NCBI GenBank assembly: GCA_029960045.1
Contig: JASCOV010000002.1
Location: forward strand, 62,001 to 126,000
DNA from: Flavobacteriaceae bacterium PS02293
GTDB taxonomy: Bacteria > Bacteroidota > Bacteroidia > Flavobacteriales > Weeksellaceae
DNA length: 64,000 bases
Direction of reading: 5' to 3'
The notes beneath the pieces were generated by a model that was given only the letters and a program-made list of their open reading frames with translations, had not been told where the DNA came from and searched no databases. This document shows, one piece after another, positions 44,166 through 51,920 of the stretch (position 1 is the stretch's first letter; each line of letters begins with the position of its first letter). A program made the position numbers and the translations under genes.

Positions 44166-46301
44166 TTAAAGATTCTCCAATATAAAATTCGTCATCTTCT
44201 CATAAAGCTGAGGTCTGGTTTGTCCACCATAAATACCGTGATTCTTATCCGGATATGCCATAAATTCAAATTGTTTTTTGTTTTGAATCAACGCTTCAGA
44301 AAACTCCATTGAGTTTTGGAAATGCACGTTGTCATCAGCTGTTCCGTGGATTAATAGGAATTTTCCTTTCAATAATTTTGCAAAAGTTGTTGGTGAGTTT
44401 TGGTCGTAACCTTCTGGGTTTTCTTGTGGCGTTTGCAAGAATTTTTCTGTGTAAACACTGTCATAATATCTCCAGTTTGTCACTGGCGCCACTGCGATTC
44501 CCAATTTGAAAACGTCTGCACCTTTTGTCATTGCCAATGAACTCATGTAACCACCATAACTCCAACCAAAGATTCCGATTCTTGACTTGTCGATATAAGA
44601 TTGATTGCCAAACCATTGTGCAGCCGTGATTTGGTCTTCGGTTTCATATTTTCCGAGTTGTTTGTATATTACTTTTTTGAATTTTGCACCTTTGTAACCT
44701 GTTCCACGTCCGTCCACACAAGCTACGACGTAACCTTTCTGAGCCAGCATTTCAAACCAGATTGCATTTCCGCCGTCCCAAGAATTGGAAACTTGCTGAG
44801 AACCTGGACCAGAATATTGGAACATAAATAATGGATATTTTTTGTTCGGGTCAAAGTTTTTCGGTTTGATAATCCAGGCGTTCAATTGGTCGCCGACAGA
44901 ATTTGGAATAGTAATAAATTCTTTCGTTACGAAATTATCTTTCTGAAGCTTCGCAAGCGCTTCATTATTGTTTTGTAATTCTTTAATTTCTTTACCGGAA
45001 GCATCTTTCAATACATATCTGTTAGGAGAAGCTGCTGTCGAAATTGTATTAATGAAATAACTGAATGACTTGCTGAAACTTGCCGAATTATTTCCTGCAG
45101 GATAAGAAATCAAAGTTGTTTTTCCAGAATTAATATTCAGTTTTGAAACGACTTTGTTCAAGCTTCCTTTTTCTGTTGTTTGGATGTAAGCTTCTTTGCT
45201 TTTTGGGTTGTAACCGTAGTAATCTGTGATTTCCCAATTGCCTTTTGCAACTTGTTTTTTCAGTTTTCCGGATTTGTCGTACCAATATAATTGTCTGTAT
45301 CCATCACGTTCCGATGCCCAAAGGAAAGAGTTGTCATCCAAAAATTCCAAAGTCAGATTGTCGGTTTCTATCCAAGCGTTGTCGGTTTCCGAGAACAATT
45401 TTGTTAAGTTTCCGGATTTTGTATCCACTTTTATCAAATCGACTTTGCTGTGATGTCTATTGCTGGTTGCGATGACGATTTCGTTTGCATCATTGGTTTG
45501 CCAGATTTGTGGAATATAATGATTCTCGAAATCTGCAATACTTAATGCAGTTGTTTTTGCTGAATTTAATTGATAAAGATTCGCAGAAACAGTCGAATTG
45601 GTTTCTCCGGCTTTTGGATATTTGTATCGCATTTCGGTTGGGTAAAGAGATTTTCCGTAGATTGGAATATAGATTTCCGGAACTTTCGATTCGTCAAATT
45701 TCACAAAAACGATTGCATCGCCAGCTTTGTTCCATTGGTAATAATCTGCGTGAGAAAATTCTTCCTCATAAACCCAATCTCCCAATCCATTAATAATAGA
45801 ATTTTTCTTTCCATCGTTTGTTATTTGAGTGATTTTATTGGAAGTCAAATCCTGATAAAACAAATTATTATCAATGATGAATGCGACTTTGCTTCCGTCT
45901 GGAGAAAACTTCGGTTCCTGAATCCAGTTTCCGTTATTAAGCTGAGTTACTTTATTTGACTTCAAATCCTTCACATCAAATTTCCCCAAGAATGAATGTC
46001 TGTAGATATCCTGACTTTCCTTTTGTAACAAAATCTTTGACTCATCAGCAGAAAAAATATAAGACTCGAAACTTCCGTCTACGATATTTCCGGATTTCTT
46101 AGATGTTTTGTAATTGTATTTTGCGATGCCGTCTTTTTCTATGGTGGCGTAGTTTTCGCCGTCATTCAAGGATGCGATTCCTGCAATACCTTTTCCACGA
46201 TAATATCCGGAGTAGATTTTGTCTAATGTAATTTCTTGAGCATTAATGTTTTGTGAGAAAACTGCTGTCATCAAAACAACAGAAACAAGGATTTTCTTCA
46301 T
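44166..46301 (-). CDS. S9 family prolyl dipeptidyl peptidase (DPP IV-like), exported
   Basis: A 711-residue serine peptidase. The signal peptide (about 1-21, ending INA) leads into an N-terminal beta-propeller (residues about 25-450, e.g. EYIFSADESKILLQKES, VDTKSGNLTKLFS). The alpha/beta hydrolase domain has the nucleophile in GWSYGGYMSS, Asp in HGTADDNVHF and His in DKNHGI. The NWEEEFSHADYYQW-like segment (VYEEEFSHADYYQWNK) contains the Glu-Glu pair of DPP IV. It releases X-Pro dipeptides that the neighbouring POT transporters could import. Activity on proline peptides is inferred from the family. Confidence 0.93.
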   Translation of the reverse strand: MKKILVSVVLMTAVFSQNINAQEITLDKIYSGYYRGKGIAGIASLNDGENYATIEKDGIAKYNYKTSKKSGNIVDGSFESYIFSADESKILLQKESQDIYRHSFLGKFDVKDLKSNKVTQLNNGNWIQEPKFSPDGSKVAFIIDNNLFYQDLTSNKITQITNDGKKNSIINGLGDWVYEEEFSHADYYQWNKAGDAIVFVKFDESKVPEIYIPIYGKSLYPTEMRYKYPKAGETNSTVSANLYQLNSAKTTALSIADFENHYIPQIWQTNDANEIVIATSNRHHSKVDLIKVDTKSGNLTKLFSETDNAWIETDNLTLEFLDDNSFLWASERDGYRQLYWYDKSGKLKKQVAKGNWEITDYYGYNPKSKEAYIQTTEKGSLNKVVSKLNINSGKTTLISYPAGNNSASFSKSFSYFINTISTAASPNRYVLKDASGKEIKELQNNNEALAKLQKDNFVTKEFITIPNSVGDQLNAWIIKPKNFDPNKKYPLFMFQYSGPGSQQVSNSWDGGNAIWFEMLAQKGYVVACVDGRGTGYKGAKFKKVIYKQLGKYETEDQITAAQWFGNQSYIDKSRIGIFGWSYGGYMSSLAMTKGADVFKLGIAVAPVTNWRYYDSVYTEKFLQTPQENPEGYDQNSPTTFAKLLKGKFLLIHGTADDNVHFQNSMEFSEALIQNKKQFEFMAYPDKNHGIYGGQTRPQLYEKMTNFILENL

Positions 46302-46383
46302 TTTTAAGATTTTAATGACGTAAATATAATAAAGATATATTGTTTTGAATGTAATCTTGAAACAGAGAATTGCTAATGCGTGA

Positions 46384-46494
46384 GGGATAGTAGTGGAAAT
46401 CCTTTTTTGCGGGGGAATTGTTGTGGGAAAAAGATTGCAACGGATAGCCCGACCCGAGCGGTGGCATTAGGGTTGGCGAGGGGCACGCCCAAAT
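46384..46494. repeat. diverged interspersed element near the trhO promoter
   Basis: The block contains GTGGAAATCCTTTTTTGC, AAAAGATTGCAACGGAT, AGCCCGACCCGAGCGG and the end GGCGAGGGGCACGCCC. It resembles the GGGCAGCT elements but differs at its ends. A similar end (GGCGAGGGGCACGCTC) is at 51899-51914. Confidence 0.55.
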
Positions 46495-46533
46495 ACTGAT
46501 AACTGTCAACCGAAAACTTTCAGCCAAATTCCT

Positions 46534-46541
46534 TATCTTTG
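46534..46541 (+). promoter_or_regulatory. -7 box of trhO
   Basis: TATCTTTG lies 33 bases before the trhO ATG. No clean TTG is seen at the -33 position, which lies next to the repeat. Confidence 0.55.
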
Positions 46542-46574
46542 CGCCATTATTTTCTCACTTAAAACGTTTATAGC

Positions 46575-47918
46575 ATGCAACTGTACAACACCTTAAGCGC
46601 AGAAGAAAGAGCCAGACTTATTGATGAAGCTGGTAAGGAACGCCTTACATTGTCTTTCTATGCGTATGCCAAAATTGAAAACCCAAAGAAATTTCGCGAC
46701 GATTTATTTATAGCTTGGAACGCCCTTGATGCGCTAGGTCGAATCTATGTGGCGCACGAAGGAATCAACGCTCAGATGAGTGTTCCGGCGGACCAATTTG
46801 AGTCTTTCCGTGAAACTTTAGAAGCTTACGATTTTATGAAAGGCATTCGTCTGAATGTGGCTGTGGAGCAGGATAATCACTCGTTTTTGAAATTAACAAT
46901 CAAGGTTCGAAACAAGATTGTTGCGGATGGTTTGAATGATGAGACTTTTGATGTGACGAATAAAGGAATCCATTTGAAAGCTCAGGAATTCAATGATTTG
47001 CTGGCGAATCCGGATACGATTGTGGTGGATTTTAGGAATCATTATGAGAGTGAAGTTGGACATTTTGAAGGTGCAATTACGCCGGATGTAGAGAATTTCC
47101 GCGAAAGTTTGCCGATTATCAATGAGCAATTGCAGGATTTCAAGGAAGATAAAAACCTTTTGATGTATTGTACTGGCGGAATCCGTTGTGAAAAAGCGAG
47201 TGCATATTTTAAACATCAAGGTTTTAAAAATGTTTACCAATTGGAAGGCGGAATTATCGAATATGCGCGTCAGGTCAAGGAAGAAGGTGTTGAAAGTAAG
47301 TTTGTTGGGAAGAACTTTGTTTTTGACCACAGATTGGGCGAAAGAATTACAGATGATATTATTGCGCAATGCCACCAGTGCGGAAAACCTTGTGATAATC
47401 ATACGAACTGTGCGAATGATGCTTGTCATTTGTTGTTTATCCAATGTGATGACTGTAAAGCTGTGATGGAAAATACCTGTTCTTCGGAATGTTTGGAAAT
47501 ATTCCATTTGCCTGTGGAAGAGCAATTGGCATTGAGAAAAGGACTTCAGGTTGGTAATAAAGTTTTCCGAAAAGGCAAATCTGAAGCTTTGAAGTTTAAA
47601 AATTCTGGTGATTTGACAGATAAACCTTTGGCTAAAGCAAAAGATATTCGTCAGAAAATAAAAGTGAAGAAAACTTTGATTGGAAAGGCGGAACATTACT
47701 ATACTAAGTCGAAGATTGCTCAATTCTTACTTTCGAATGAACTTTCTGTTGGCGATAAAGTTTTGATTTCCGGACCAACAACTGGAGAGCAAGAGATTGT
47801 CATTAATGAAATGGTTGTTGATGAGAATTCTGTTAGCAATGCAAAAGCTGGAGACCAAATTACTTTTGAACTTCCTTTCAGAGTTAGATTATCTGATAAA
47901 TTGTATAAAATCTTATAA
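46575..47918 (+). CDS. trhO: tRNA uridine(34) hydroxylase TrhO with C-terminal barrel
   Basis: TrhO makes 5-hydroxyuridine at the wobble position of tRNA. The 447-residue protein has the N-terminal acylphosphatase-like region (1-100), a rhodanese domain with the active loop CTGGIRC (Cys199 to Cys204), and a Cys-rich rhodanese C-terminal part (CHQCGKPCDNHTNC, CDDC, CSSEC). After about residue 350 comes an extra domain (IGKAEHYYTKSKIAQFLL, VGDKVLISGPTTGEQ, AKAGDQITFELP) like the beta-barrel of EF-Tu domain 2 and the C-terminus of U32/TrhP proteins. The usual TrhO ends near 330-350, so this is a fusion. Gene 47925 follows by 6 bases. Confidence 0.9.
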   Translation: MQLYNTLSAEERARLIDEAGKERLTLSFYAYAKIENPKKFRDDLFIAWNALDALGRIYVAHEGINAQMSVPADQFESFRETLEAYDFMKGIRLNVAVEQDNHSFLKLTIKVRNKIVADGLNDETFDVTNKGIHLKAQEFNDLLANPDTIVVDFRNHYESEVGHFEGAITPDVENFRESLPIINEQLQDFKEDKNLLMYCTGGIRCEKASAYFKHQGFKNVYQLEGGIIEYARQVKEEGVESKFVGKNFVFDHRLGERITDDIIAQCHQCGKPCDNHTNCANDACHLLFIQCDDCKAVMENTCSSECLEIFHLPVEEQLALRKGLQVGNKVFRKGKSEALKFKNSGDLTDKPLAKAKDIRQKIKVKKTLIGKAEHYYTKSKIAQFLLSNELSVGDKVLISGPTTGEQEIVINEMVVDENSVSNAKAGDQITFELPFRVRLSDKLYKIL

Positions 47919-47924
47919 AAAAAG

Positions 47925-48506
47925 ATGGATTTAAGTCTCACAAAAAACGAACTTAGAGCACTTTATAAAGCAAAAAGAATGGCCTTGTCGCAAGATGAGG
48001 TCAATTTTTTGTCTCAAAAACTGCTTGAAAACTTCATTTTACAATTTAATCCTATTGAAAACCAAAAGGTTAATGTTTTTTTGTCGATTGAAAAATTTAA
48101 TGAAGTCAATACTCAGATTTTTATCGATTATTTTTTTGAAAATAAAATCAGAGTTTTTGTGCCGAAAATTAAAGGCGAAAAAATCATTTCAGTTGAGATT
48201 TTTCCCGATTATAAATTTGAAATTAATAGTTGGGGAATCAAAGAACCAATTTCTAATATTGCTTCAAATGTTGAATTGGACTATGTTTTGACACCTTTGC
48301 TCTATTGTGATAACTTTGGAAATAGAGTTGGATATGGAAAAGGTTTCTACGATTCCTTCTTTTCAGATGATTATAGAATTAATAATAAAATTGGTTTAAA
48401 TTTCTTCTCTCCAAAAGAAAGTATTTCTAATGTTTTTGAAAAAGATGTCGCCTTAGATTGTTTAATCACACCTAATAATACTTTTAAATTCAATTTAAAT
48501 AATTGA
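47925..48506 (+). CDS. 5-formyltetrahydrofolate cyclo-ligase
   Basis: This enzyme converts 5-formyl-THF to 5,10-methenyl-THF with ATP, recycling a storage folate. The 193-residue protein starts with the family LTKNELRALYKAKRMALSQDEV and ends with NRVGYGKGFYDSFF, the ATP/folate loop signature (G-x-R-x-G-Y-G-x-G-x-Y-D), followed by the DCLITPNNTF segment. The start MDLSLTKNEL is 6 bases after the trhO stop, and the two genes are probably one transcript. Confidence 0.92.
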   Translation: MDLSLTKNELRALYKAKRMALSQDEVNFLSQKLLENFILQFNPIENQKVNVFLSIEKFNEVNTQIFIDYFFENKIRVFVPKIKGEKIISVEIFPDYKFEINSWGIKEPISNIASNVELDYVLTPLLYCDNFGNRVGYGKGFYDSFFSDDYRINNKIGLNFFSPKESISNVFEKDVALDCLITPNNTFKFNLNN

Positions 48507-48584
48507 TAATCAGTATTATTTATTTGTAAATAAGTTTACAGATGTATTACAAGTTATTTTTTAATGATTTTTGTCAGACCGTTC

Positions 48585-48592
48585 TACCTTTG
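48585..48592 (+). promoter_or_regulatory. -7 box of the first low-complexity lipoprotein gene
   Basis: TACCTTTG lies about 70 bases before the ATG at 48661, leaving an unusually long AT-rich leader. A -33 TTG is not at the usual spacing. Confidence 0.5.
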
Positions 48593-48660
48593 TCTTGTAA
48601 TTATAACACGATAATTAAGACAACAATAATATAATAATAATTAATTTAAATTTTAAGAAC

Positions 48661-48897
48661 ATGAAAAAGTCATTATTCGTAGCTGCTATCGCTGCAATCT
48701 CTCTAGTTGCTTGTAACAAAGCTGATAAAGTTGAAACTGCTGCTGTTGATTCAGTAGATGCTACTGCTGATTCTGCTGTTGCTGCTATCGATTCTACTGC
48801 AACTGCTACAGTTGATTCTGTAAAAGCTACTGCTGATTCTGCTAAAGCTGAAGTAAAAGCTGACGAGAAAGCTGTTAAAGAAGAAATCAAAAAATAA
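48661..48897 (+). CDS. small low-complexity lipoprotein (copy 1)
   Basis: A 78-residue lipoprotein with signal MKKSLFVAAIAAISLVAC (Cys18). The mature part is almost only Ala, Asp, Ser, Thr, Val, Lys and Glu, in loose repeats such as VDSV, DSTA and TADSA, ending in a Lys/Glu-rich helix-like tail (KADEKAVKEEIKK). It may be a long Lpp-like spacer helix or a highly abundant envelope protein; no family is known to me. It is a sibling of the gene at 50751. An antisense open frame over the same DNA (48615-48890) is a low-complexity artefact. Confidence 0.85.
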   Translation: MKKSLFVAAIAAISLVACNKADKVETAAVDSVDATADSAVAAIDSTATATVDSVKATADSAKAEVKADEKAVKEEIKK

Positions 48898-48917
48898 TTA
48901 AATCCCAGATTTAATTA

Positions 48918-48950
48918 AAACAAAACCCGCTAATTAGCGGGTTTTGTTGT
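48918..48950. terminator. bidirectional terminator overlapping a gene end
   Basis: A 13-bp stem AACAAAACCCGCT/AGCGGGTTTTGTT with loop AATT. It ends the plus-strand lipoprotein gene. The minus-strand gene stops inside the stem at 48930, so the stem encodes its last residues. Confidence 0.92.
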
Positions 48951-49526
48951 TTTTGTACTATCGGATTCTTTCTTATAAAAATTATTGAAGTAGAATTTGA
49001 ATTCTTTTTGGAACTTTACCGGAGAAGCTTTCAGCATATATTGTGCTTTTCGATTGACTGTCGTAATGTAAGTTCGTTTCTTATCATAATATTCAACATC
49101 GAAGTTTGCAAAATCCAAAGTATCATTGGCTATAACTGATTTTGAGGTTGTCAGATTATTCACTTTGGCAAATCTTACTTTCAAGCTATCCATTTCTTTC
49201 AGCAATGGTTTCAGATTATTAGAATCTTTATTCGGAAAGTGCGCTTGCATTTGTGTGTAGATTACCGAATCTATTTCTGTGTCTTTATTTCCAGAAGTAT
49301 AAAGCGTTGAAAGGTCTAGCAAATCTTGGATTTTTTGGGAAGTAATAAGGTTAATTGCTTGTAAACTATCCAGCTTAGATTTTGAGTAAGTTATTCTGTT
49401 GTTCGCATTTCTTATGGTTTCCAAGGAATTCTCTTCTCCTTCATACTTTTTGTTGCAGGAAATCAATCCTGAGATGATCATTGATAGAGATAATATCCAC
49501 CAATAAAATTTATTTTGTTTTTTCAT
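48930..49526 (-). CDS. hypothetical lipoprotein paired with a membrane regulator
   Basis: A 198-residue lipoprotein: signal MKKQNKFYWWILSLSMIISGLISC with Cys24. The mature part is helical and charged (KLDSLQAINLITSQKIQDLLDLS, MQAHFPNKDSNNLKPLLKEMDSL), possibly coiled coil. No domain is recognised. It overlaps the upstream membrane-protein gene by 17 bases, so the two are co-translated and likely work together at the envelope. Its last codons lie in the terminator. Confidence 0.75.
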   Translation of the reverse strand: MKKQNKFYWWILSLSMIISGLISCNKKYEGEENSLETIRNANNRITYSKSKLDSLQAINLITSQKIQDLLDLSTLYTSGNKDTEIDSVIYTQMQAHFPNKDSNNLKPLLKEMDSLKVRFAKVNNLTTSKSVIANDTLDFANFDVEYYDKKRTYITTVNRKAQYMLKASPVKFQKEFKFYFNNFYKKESDSTKTTKPAN

Positions 49527-50583
49527 CGTCTGTAATTCTGAATTTTATCATTACAATTTTGCCGTTTTCCATTTGAGAATCAATCACTTCCAGATTTTCC
49601 AAAGAGGTTGTTGGAAGCGTAACCAACGAGATGTATTTTTGTTTATCCATAGTTTCAATACCGTAGATATCACTGTCAACTACTTGATAAATAAGAGCTT
49701 TGTCGCTGATAAGTCTATTTAGCTGATATGTTTTTTTCTTAAAATCTTTGATTGATTTTGAATAATAGAATAACTGAATTGCATAATCATTCGGTTTTAA
49801 TTCTATATTTTCTTTTTCTGGAGCATTCGTAAGATCTCTCGTTACTTCATCAGTTTTGTAGAAAGGAGAAGAGATGATCATTTTAAGTTTCTTGCTTTTT
49901 GTTTCGTAAACAAAAGGTGAATTTGGTTTTACTTTGAACAGAATAGGCGACTCATTATCACGAATGATTTTCACATCCAGTTCACCTTTGATTGATGAGT
50001 TTCTGTCCGCATCTGTAAAAGCGTAAGTGTATTTTTTATAGAAAAGATTATCATAAAAAACTAAGAAAAGAACTGTAGCAAAAAGAAAAGCCGAAATTCC
50101 TAACCATAGATATCGCCTAAGAAAATTATGGTTTGTGTTGTTGTGATTTATGTTTTGTATTTCTTCAATTGCTTTATTTTCAACCGGAATTATAGGTTTT
50201 ATAATTTCTATTTGTTCTTCTTTTTGAACCGGAACTATCTCTTGTGGAATTGGAGTTGCTGCAATTTCTGCATTTTTCTTTTCATCAACAATAGGATTTT
50301 TCTTTCTGAATTCTGACCAGGAATTATAGCCGATATATACAGAAAGAATATTCAGCATATCAATTCTGGGAACTTTTTCCTGCGCATTATTTTTGAAGTA
50401 CGTGTAAAAAGTTTTTTCGCTGATATTTCCTTTAGCTTTTTGTCTAAGATCTTCCTGAAAATAAATAATGTCAATGCCCTTCCATTTCGAAATATCATCG
50501 AATGATGGGGAATGGGATTCAAGATATTTCTCCTGAACTGCCTTTTTTAAAGATTGGAAATATAAAAATTCGATCTCGCTCAA
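49510..50583 (-). CDS. putative membrane-bound regulator with N-terminal HTH-like domain
   Basis: A 357-residue protein with one TM helix at about 158-177. The cytoplasmic N-terminus (1-95) has segments like ISEKTFYTYFKNN and VPRIDMLNILSVYIGYNSWSEF, a pattern I associate with small DNA-binding or regulator domains in Bacteroidota membrane proteins. A Pro/Glu/Ile-rich linker (105-150) follows. The periplasmic C-terminus (about 180-357) is beta-rich with no known domain. It could be a one-component transmembrane sensor; DNA binding is inference. Its partner is the overlapping lipoprotein gene. Confidence 0.65.
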   Translation of the reverse strand: MSEIEFLYFQSLKKAVQEKYLESHSPSFDDISKWKGIDIIYFQEDLRQKAKGNISEKTFYTYFKNNAQEKVPRIDMLNILSVYIGYNSWSEFRKKNPIVDEKKNAEIAATPIPQEIVPVQKEEQIEIIKPIIPVENKAIEEIQNINHNNTNHNFLRRYLWLGISAFLFATVLFLVFYDNLFYKKYTYAFTDADRNSSIKGELDVKIIRDNESPILFKVKPNSPFVYETKSKKLKMIISSPFYKTDEVTRDLTNAPEKENIELKPNDYAIQLFYYSKSIKDFKKKTYQLNRLISDKALIYQVVDSDIYGIETMDKQKYISLVTLPTTSLENLEVIDSQMENGKIVMIKFRITDDEKTK

Positions 50584-50690
50584 AATTATAAATATTCTTA
50601 ATTTGTTGATTTACAGTTGTTCTTATTTGTAAATCGTGTTTTACAAATATATTACAATTAATTTTCAAATACAAGGTTTATTTGTGGGTG

Positions 50691-50698
50691 TAATTTTG
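50691..50698 (+). promoter_or_regulatory. -7 box of the second low-complexity lipoprotein gene
   Basis: TAATTTTG lies about 52 bases before the ATG at 50751, again with a long leader (compare copy 1). No TTG at the usual -33 spacing. The gap 50584-50750 lies between divergent genes and could hold shared regulatory sites. Confidence 0.45.
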
Positions 50699-50750
50699 TC
50701 CCGTTCAAAAGAGAACAAATCTATTAACTAACAATTTAAATTTTATTATT

Positions 50751-50960
50751 ATGAAAAAGTCATTATTCGTAGCTGCTATCGCTGCTTTCGCTCTTGTAGC
50801 TTGTAAAAAAACTGAAACTGTAGATACTGCTTCTGCTGATTCTGCTGTTGTTGACTCTGCTGTTGCAACTCTTGATTCTGCTGCTGCAAAAGTTGATTCA
50901 GCTGCTGTAAAAGTTGATTCAGCTGCTGCAAAAGTTGATTCTGCTACTGCTAAAAAATAA
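50751..50960 (+). CDS. small low-complexity lipoprotein (copy 2)
   Basis: A 69-residue lipoprotein with the signal MKKSLFVAAIAAFALVAC, nearly the same as copy 1 (the first 35 bases of the two genes are identical). The mature part is repeats of the unit VDSAAAK or VDSAAVK, with DSAVV variants, ending SATAKK. The heptad-like spacing suggests an extended helix. Function unknown. It is followed by a strong terminator. Confidence 0.87.
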   Translation: MKKSLFVAAIAAFALVACKKTETVDTASADSAVVDSAVATLDSAAAKVDSAAVKVDSAAAKVDSATAKK

Positions 50961-50982
50961 TCTTAACCCAGTTAAGAATTTG

Positions 50983-51013
50983 AAACCGTTTCTTTCGAGA
51001 AGCGGTTTTTTTT
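50983..51013. terminator. bidirectional terminator after the second lipoprotein gene
   Basis: The stem AAACCGTTTCT/AGAAGCGGTTT has the stable loop TTCG and eight T on the plus side. It also sits at the end of the convergent methyltransferase gene. Confidence 0.9.
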
Positions 51014-51782
51014 ATTTCTCTAATTTCTGTCTTAGTATTTCGTAACAAGTAATCGCTGCGGCATTACTCAAGTTCAAAGAATCGATAGTTCCTGCCATTG
51101 GGATGAGAACGTTTTCTCCTCTTTGTTTCCAGAAGTCACTCAGGCCGGAATGTTCTGTTCCGAATAAAACTGCCGATTTACTTTTCAAATTCTTTTCCTG
51201 AATATGTTTTGCATCATCACTCATAAAAGTTGTGAAGATTTGATATTCATTGATTTTTAGGAATTCTAAAGTTTCATCGTTTGAGGCTTGGAAAATATTC
51301 ATTCCGAAAAGACAGCCTACACTTGAACGGATGACATTGGGATTGTAAAAATCTGTTTTTGGGTCGGTCACGATTAAGGCATTGATTCCGAAAGCTTCGC
51401 AACTTCTGAGAATTGCACCAAGATTTCCTGGTTTTTCCACACTTTCTAAAATGATAATTGCAGAATCTTTTTTTGGTTTGAAATCTACTAAAGTTCTGGA
51501 TTCAAGTTTGTAAATTCCAATGATTCCTTCTGTTGTTCCGCGATAAGCGATTTTCTCGTACAATTTTTCCGAAACGTAATGGATTTTTGTGTTGGGCAAT
51601 TTCCCTTTGAAGATATTTTCACAGATGTAATATTCTTCCGGCAGATTCCCGAATTCCAAAGAACGTTCGTTTTCCTGCTGACCTTCCACGATGAAAACGC
51701 CGGCTTTTCTTCTTTCCTGATTTTTGGTGAGAAGTCTGGTCAGTCTTTTGATTTTTTCGTTTTGAAGGCTTTCTATCAGCAT
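51012..51782 (-). CDS. SpoU/TrmH-type RNA 2'-O-methyltransferase
   Basis: A 256-residue SPOUT methyltransferase. The N-terminal part (KIKRLTRLLTKNQERRKAGVFIVEGQQEN) is the substrate-binding domain typical of the RlmB/TrmH group. The catalytic part has ILESVEKPGNLGAILRSCEAFG and the knot segments LFGTEHSGLSDFW and SLNLSNAAAITCYE. It probably modifies rRNA or tRNA ribose 2'-O; the exact target is not clear. The ATG at 51782 (MLIESLQNEKIKRL) is preferred to one at 51809, which lies in repeat sequence. Confidence 0.88.
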   Translation of the reverse strand: MLIESLQNEKIKRLTRLLTKNQERRKAGVFIVEGQQENERSLEFGNLPEEYYICENIFKGKLPNTKIHYVSEKLYEKIAYRGTTEGIIGIYKLESRTLVDFKPKKDSAIIILESVEKPGNLGAILRSCEAFGINALIVTDPKTDFYNPNVIRSSVGCLFGMNIFQASNDETLEFLKINEYQIFTTFMSDDAKHIQEKNLKSKSAVLFGTEHSGLSDFWKQRGENVLIPMAGTIDSLNLSNAAAITCYEILRQKLEK

Positions 51783-51798
51783 TTTTGGAAATTTTTCA

Positions 51799-51845
51799 CA
51801 AATGTACAATGTATAAAGTACAATGTAAAATGTACAATGTAAAAA
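51799..51845. repeat. short direct repeats of TACAATGTA
   Basis: Three units of the pattern TACAATGTA lie at about 51804, 51818 and 51833, separated by 14-15 bases, upstream of the methyltransferase gene. AT-rich, non-coding. Confidence 0.55.
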
Positions 51846-51861
51846 ATTGAATGTTGAATCG

Positions 51862-51915
51862 AGGCGAAGCCCGACACGAACGCTGGCCTTTTGCGCTGGC
51901 GAGGGGCACGCTCAA
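51862..51915. repeat. diverged interspersed element, copy near lptB
   Basis: AGCCCGACACGAACGCTGG and GGCGAGGGGCACGCTC match parts of the element at 46384-46494. It is short and incomplete. Confidence 0.5.
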
Positions 51916-51920
51916 AATTG

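Noticed and set aside
46893..47723. Long minus-strand open frame of 276 codons inside trhO
   Set aside because: It is antisense to a well-supported gene, rich in Phe, Ile and Arg as expected for the reverse of a coding strand, and has no family motif.
48615..48890. Minus-strand open frame with Ala/Ser/Thr repeats over the first small lipoprotein
   Set aside because: It is created by the low-complexity repeats of the plus-strand gene, which has a proper lipoprotein signal and promoter.
50751..50960. Possible CRISPR-like or minisatellite array in the second small lipoprotein
   Set aside because: The direct repeats are codons of a VDSAAxK protein repeat after a lipoprotein signal. There are no spacers and no cas genes.
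51799..51845. TACAATGTA repeats as origin iterons
   Set aside because: Only three units, no dnaA, parA or other replication gene nearby, and the location is a normal gene leader.
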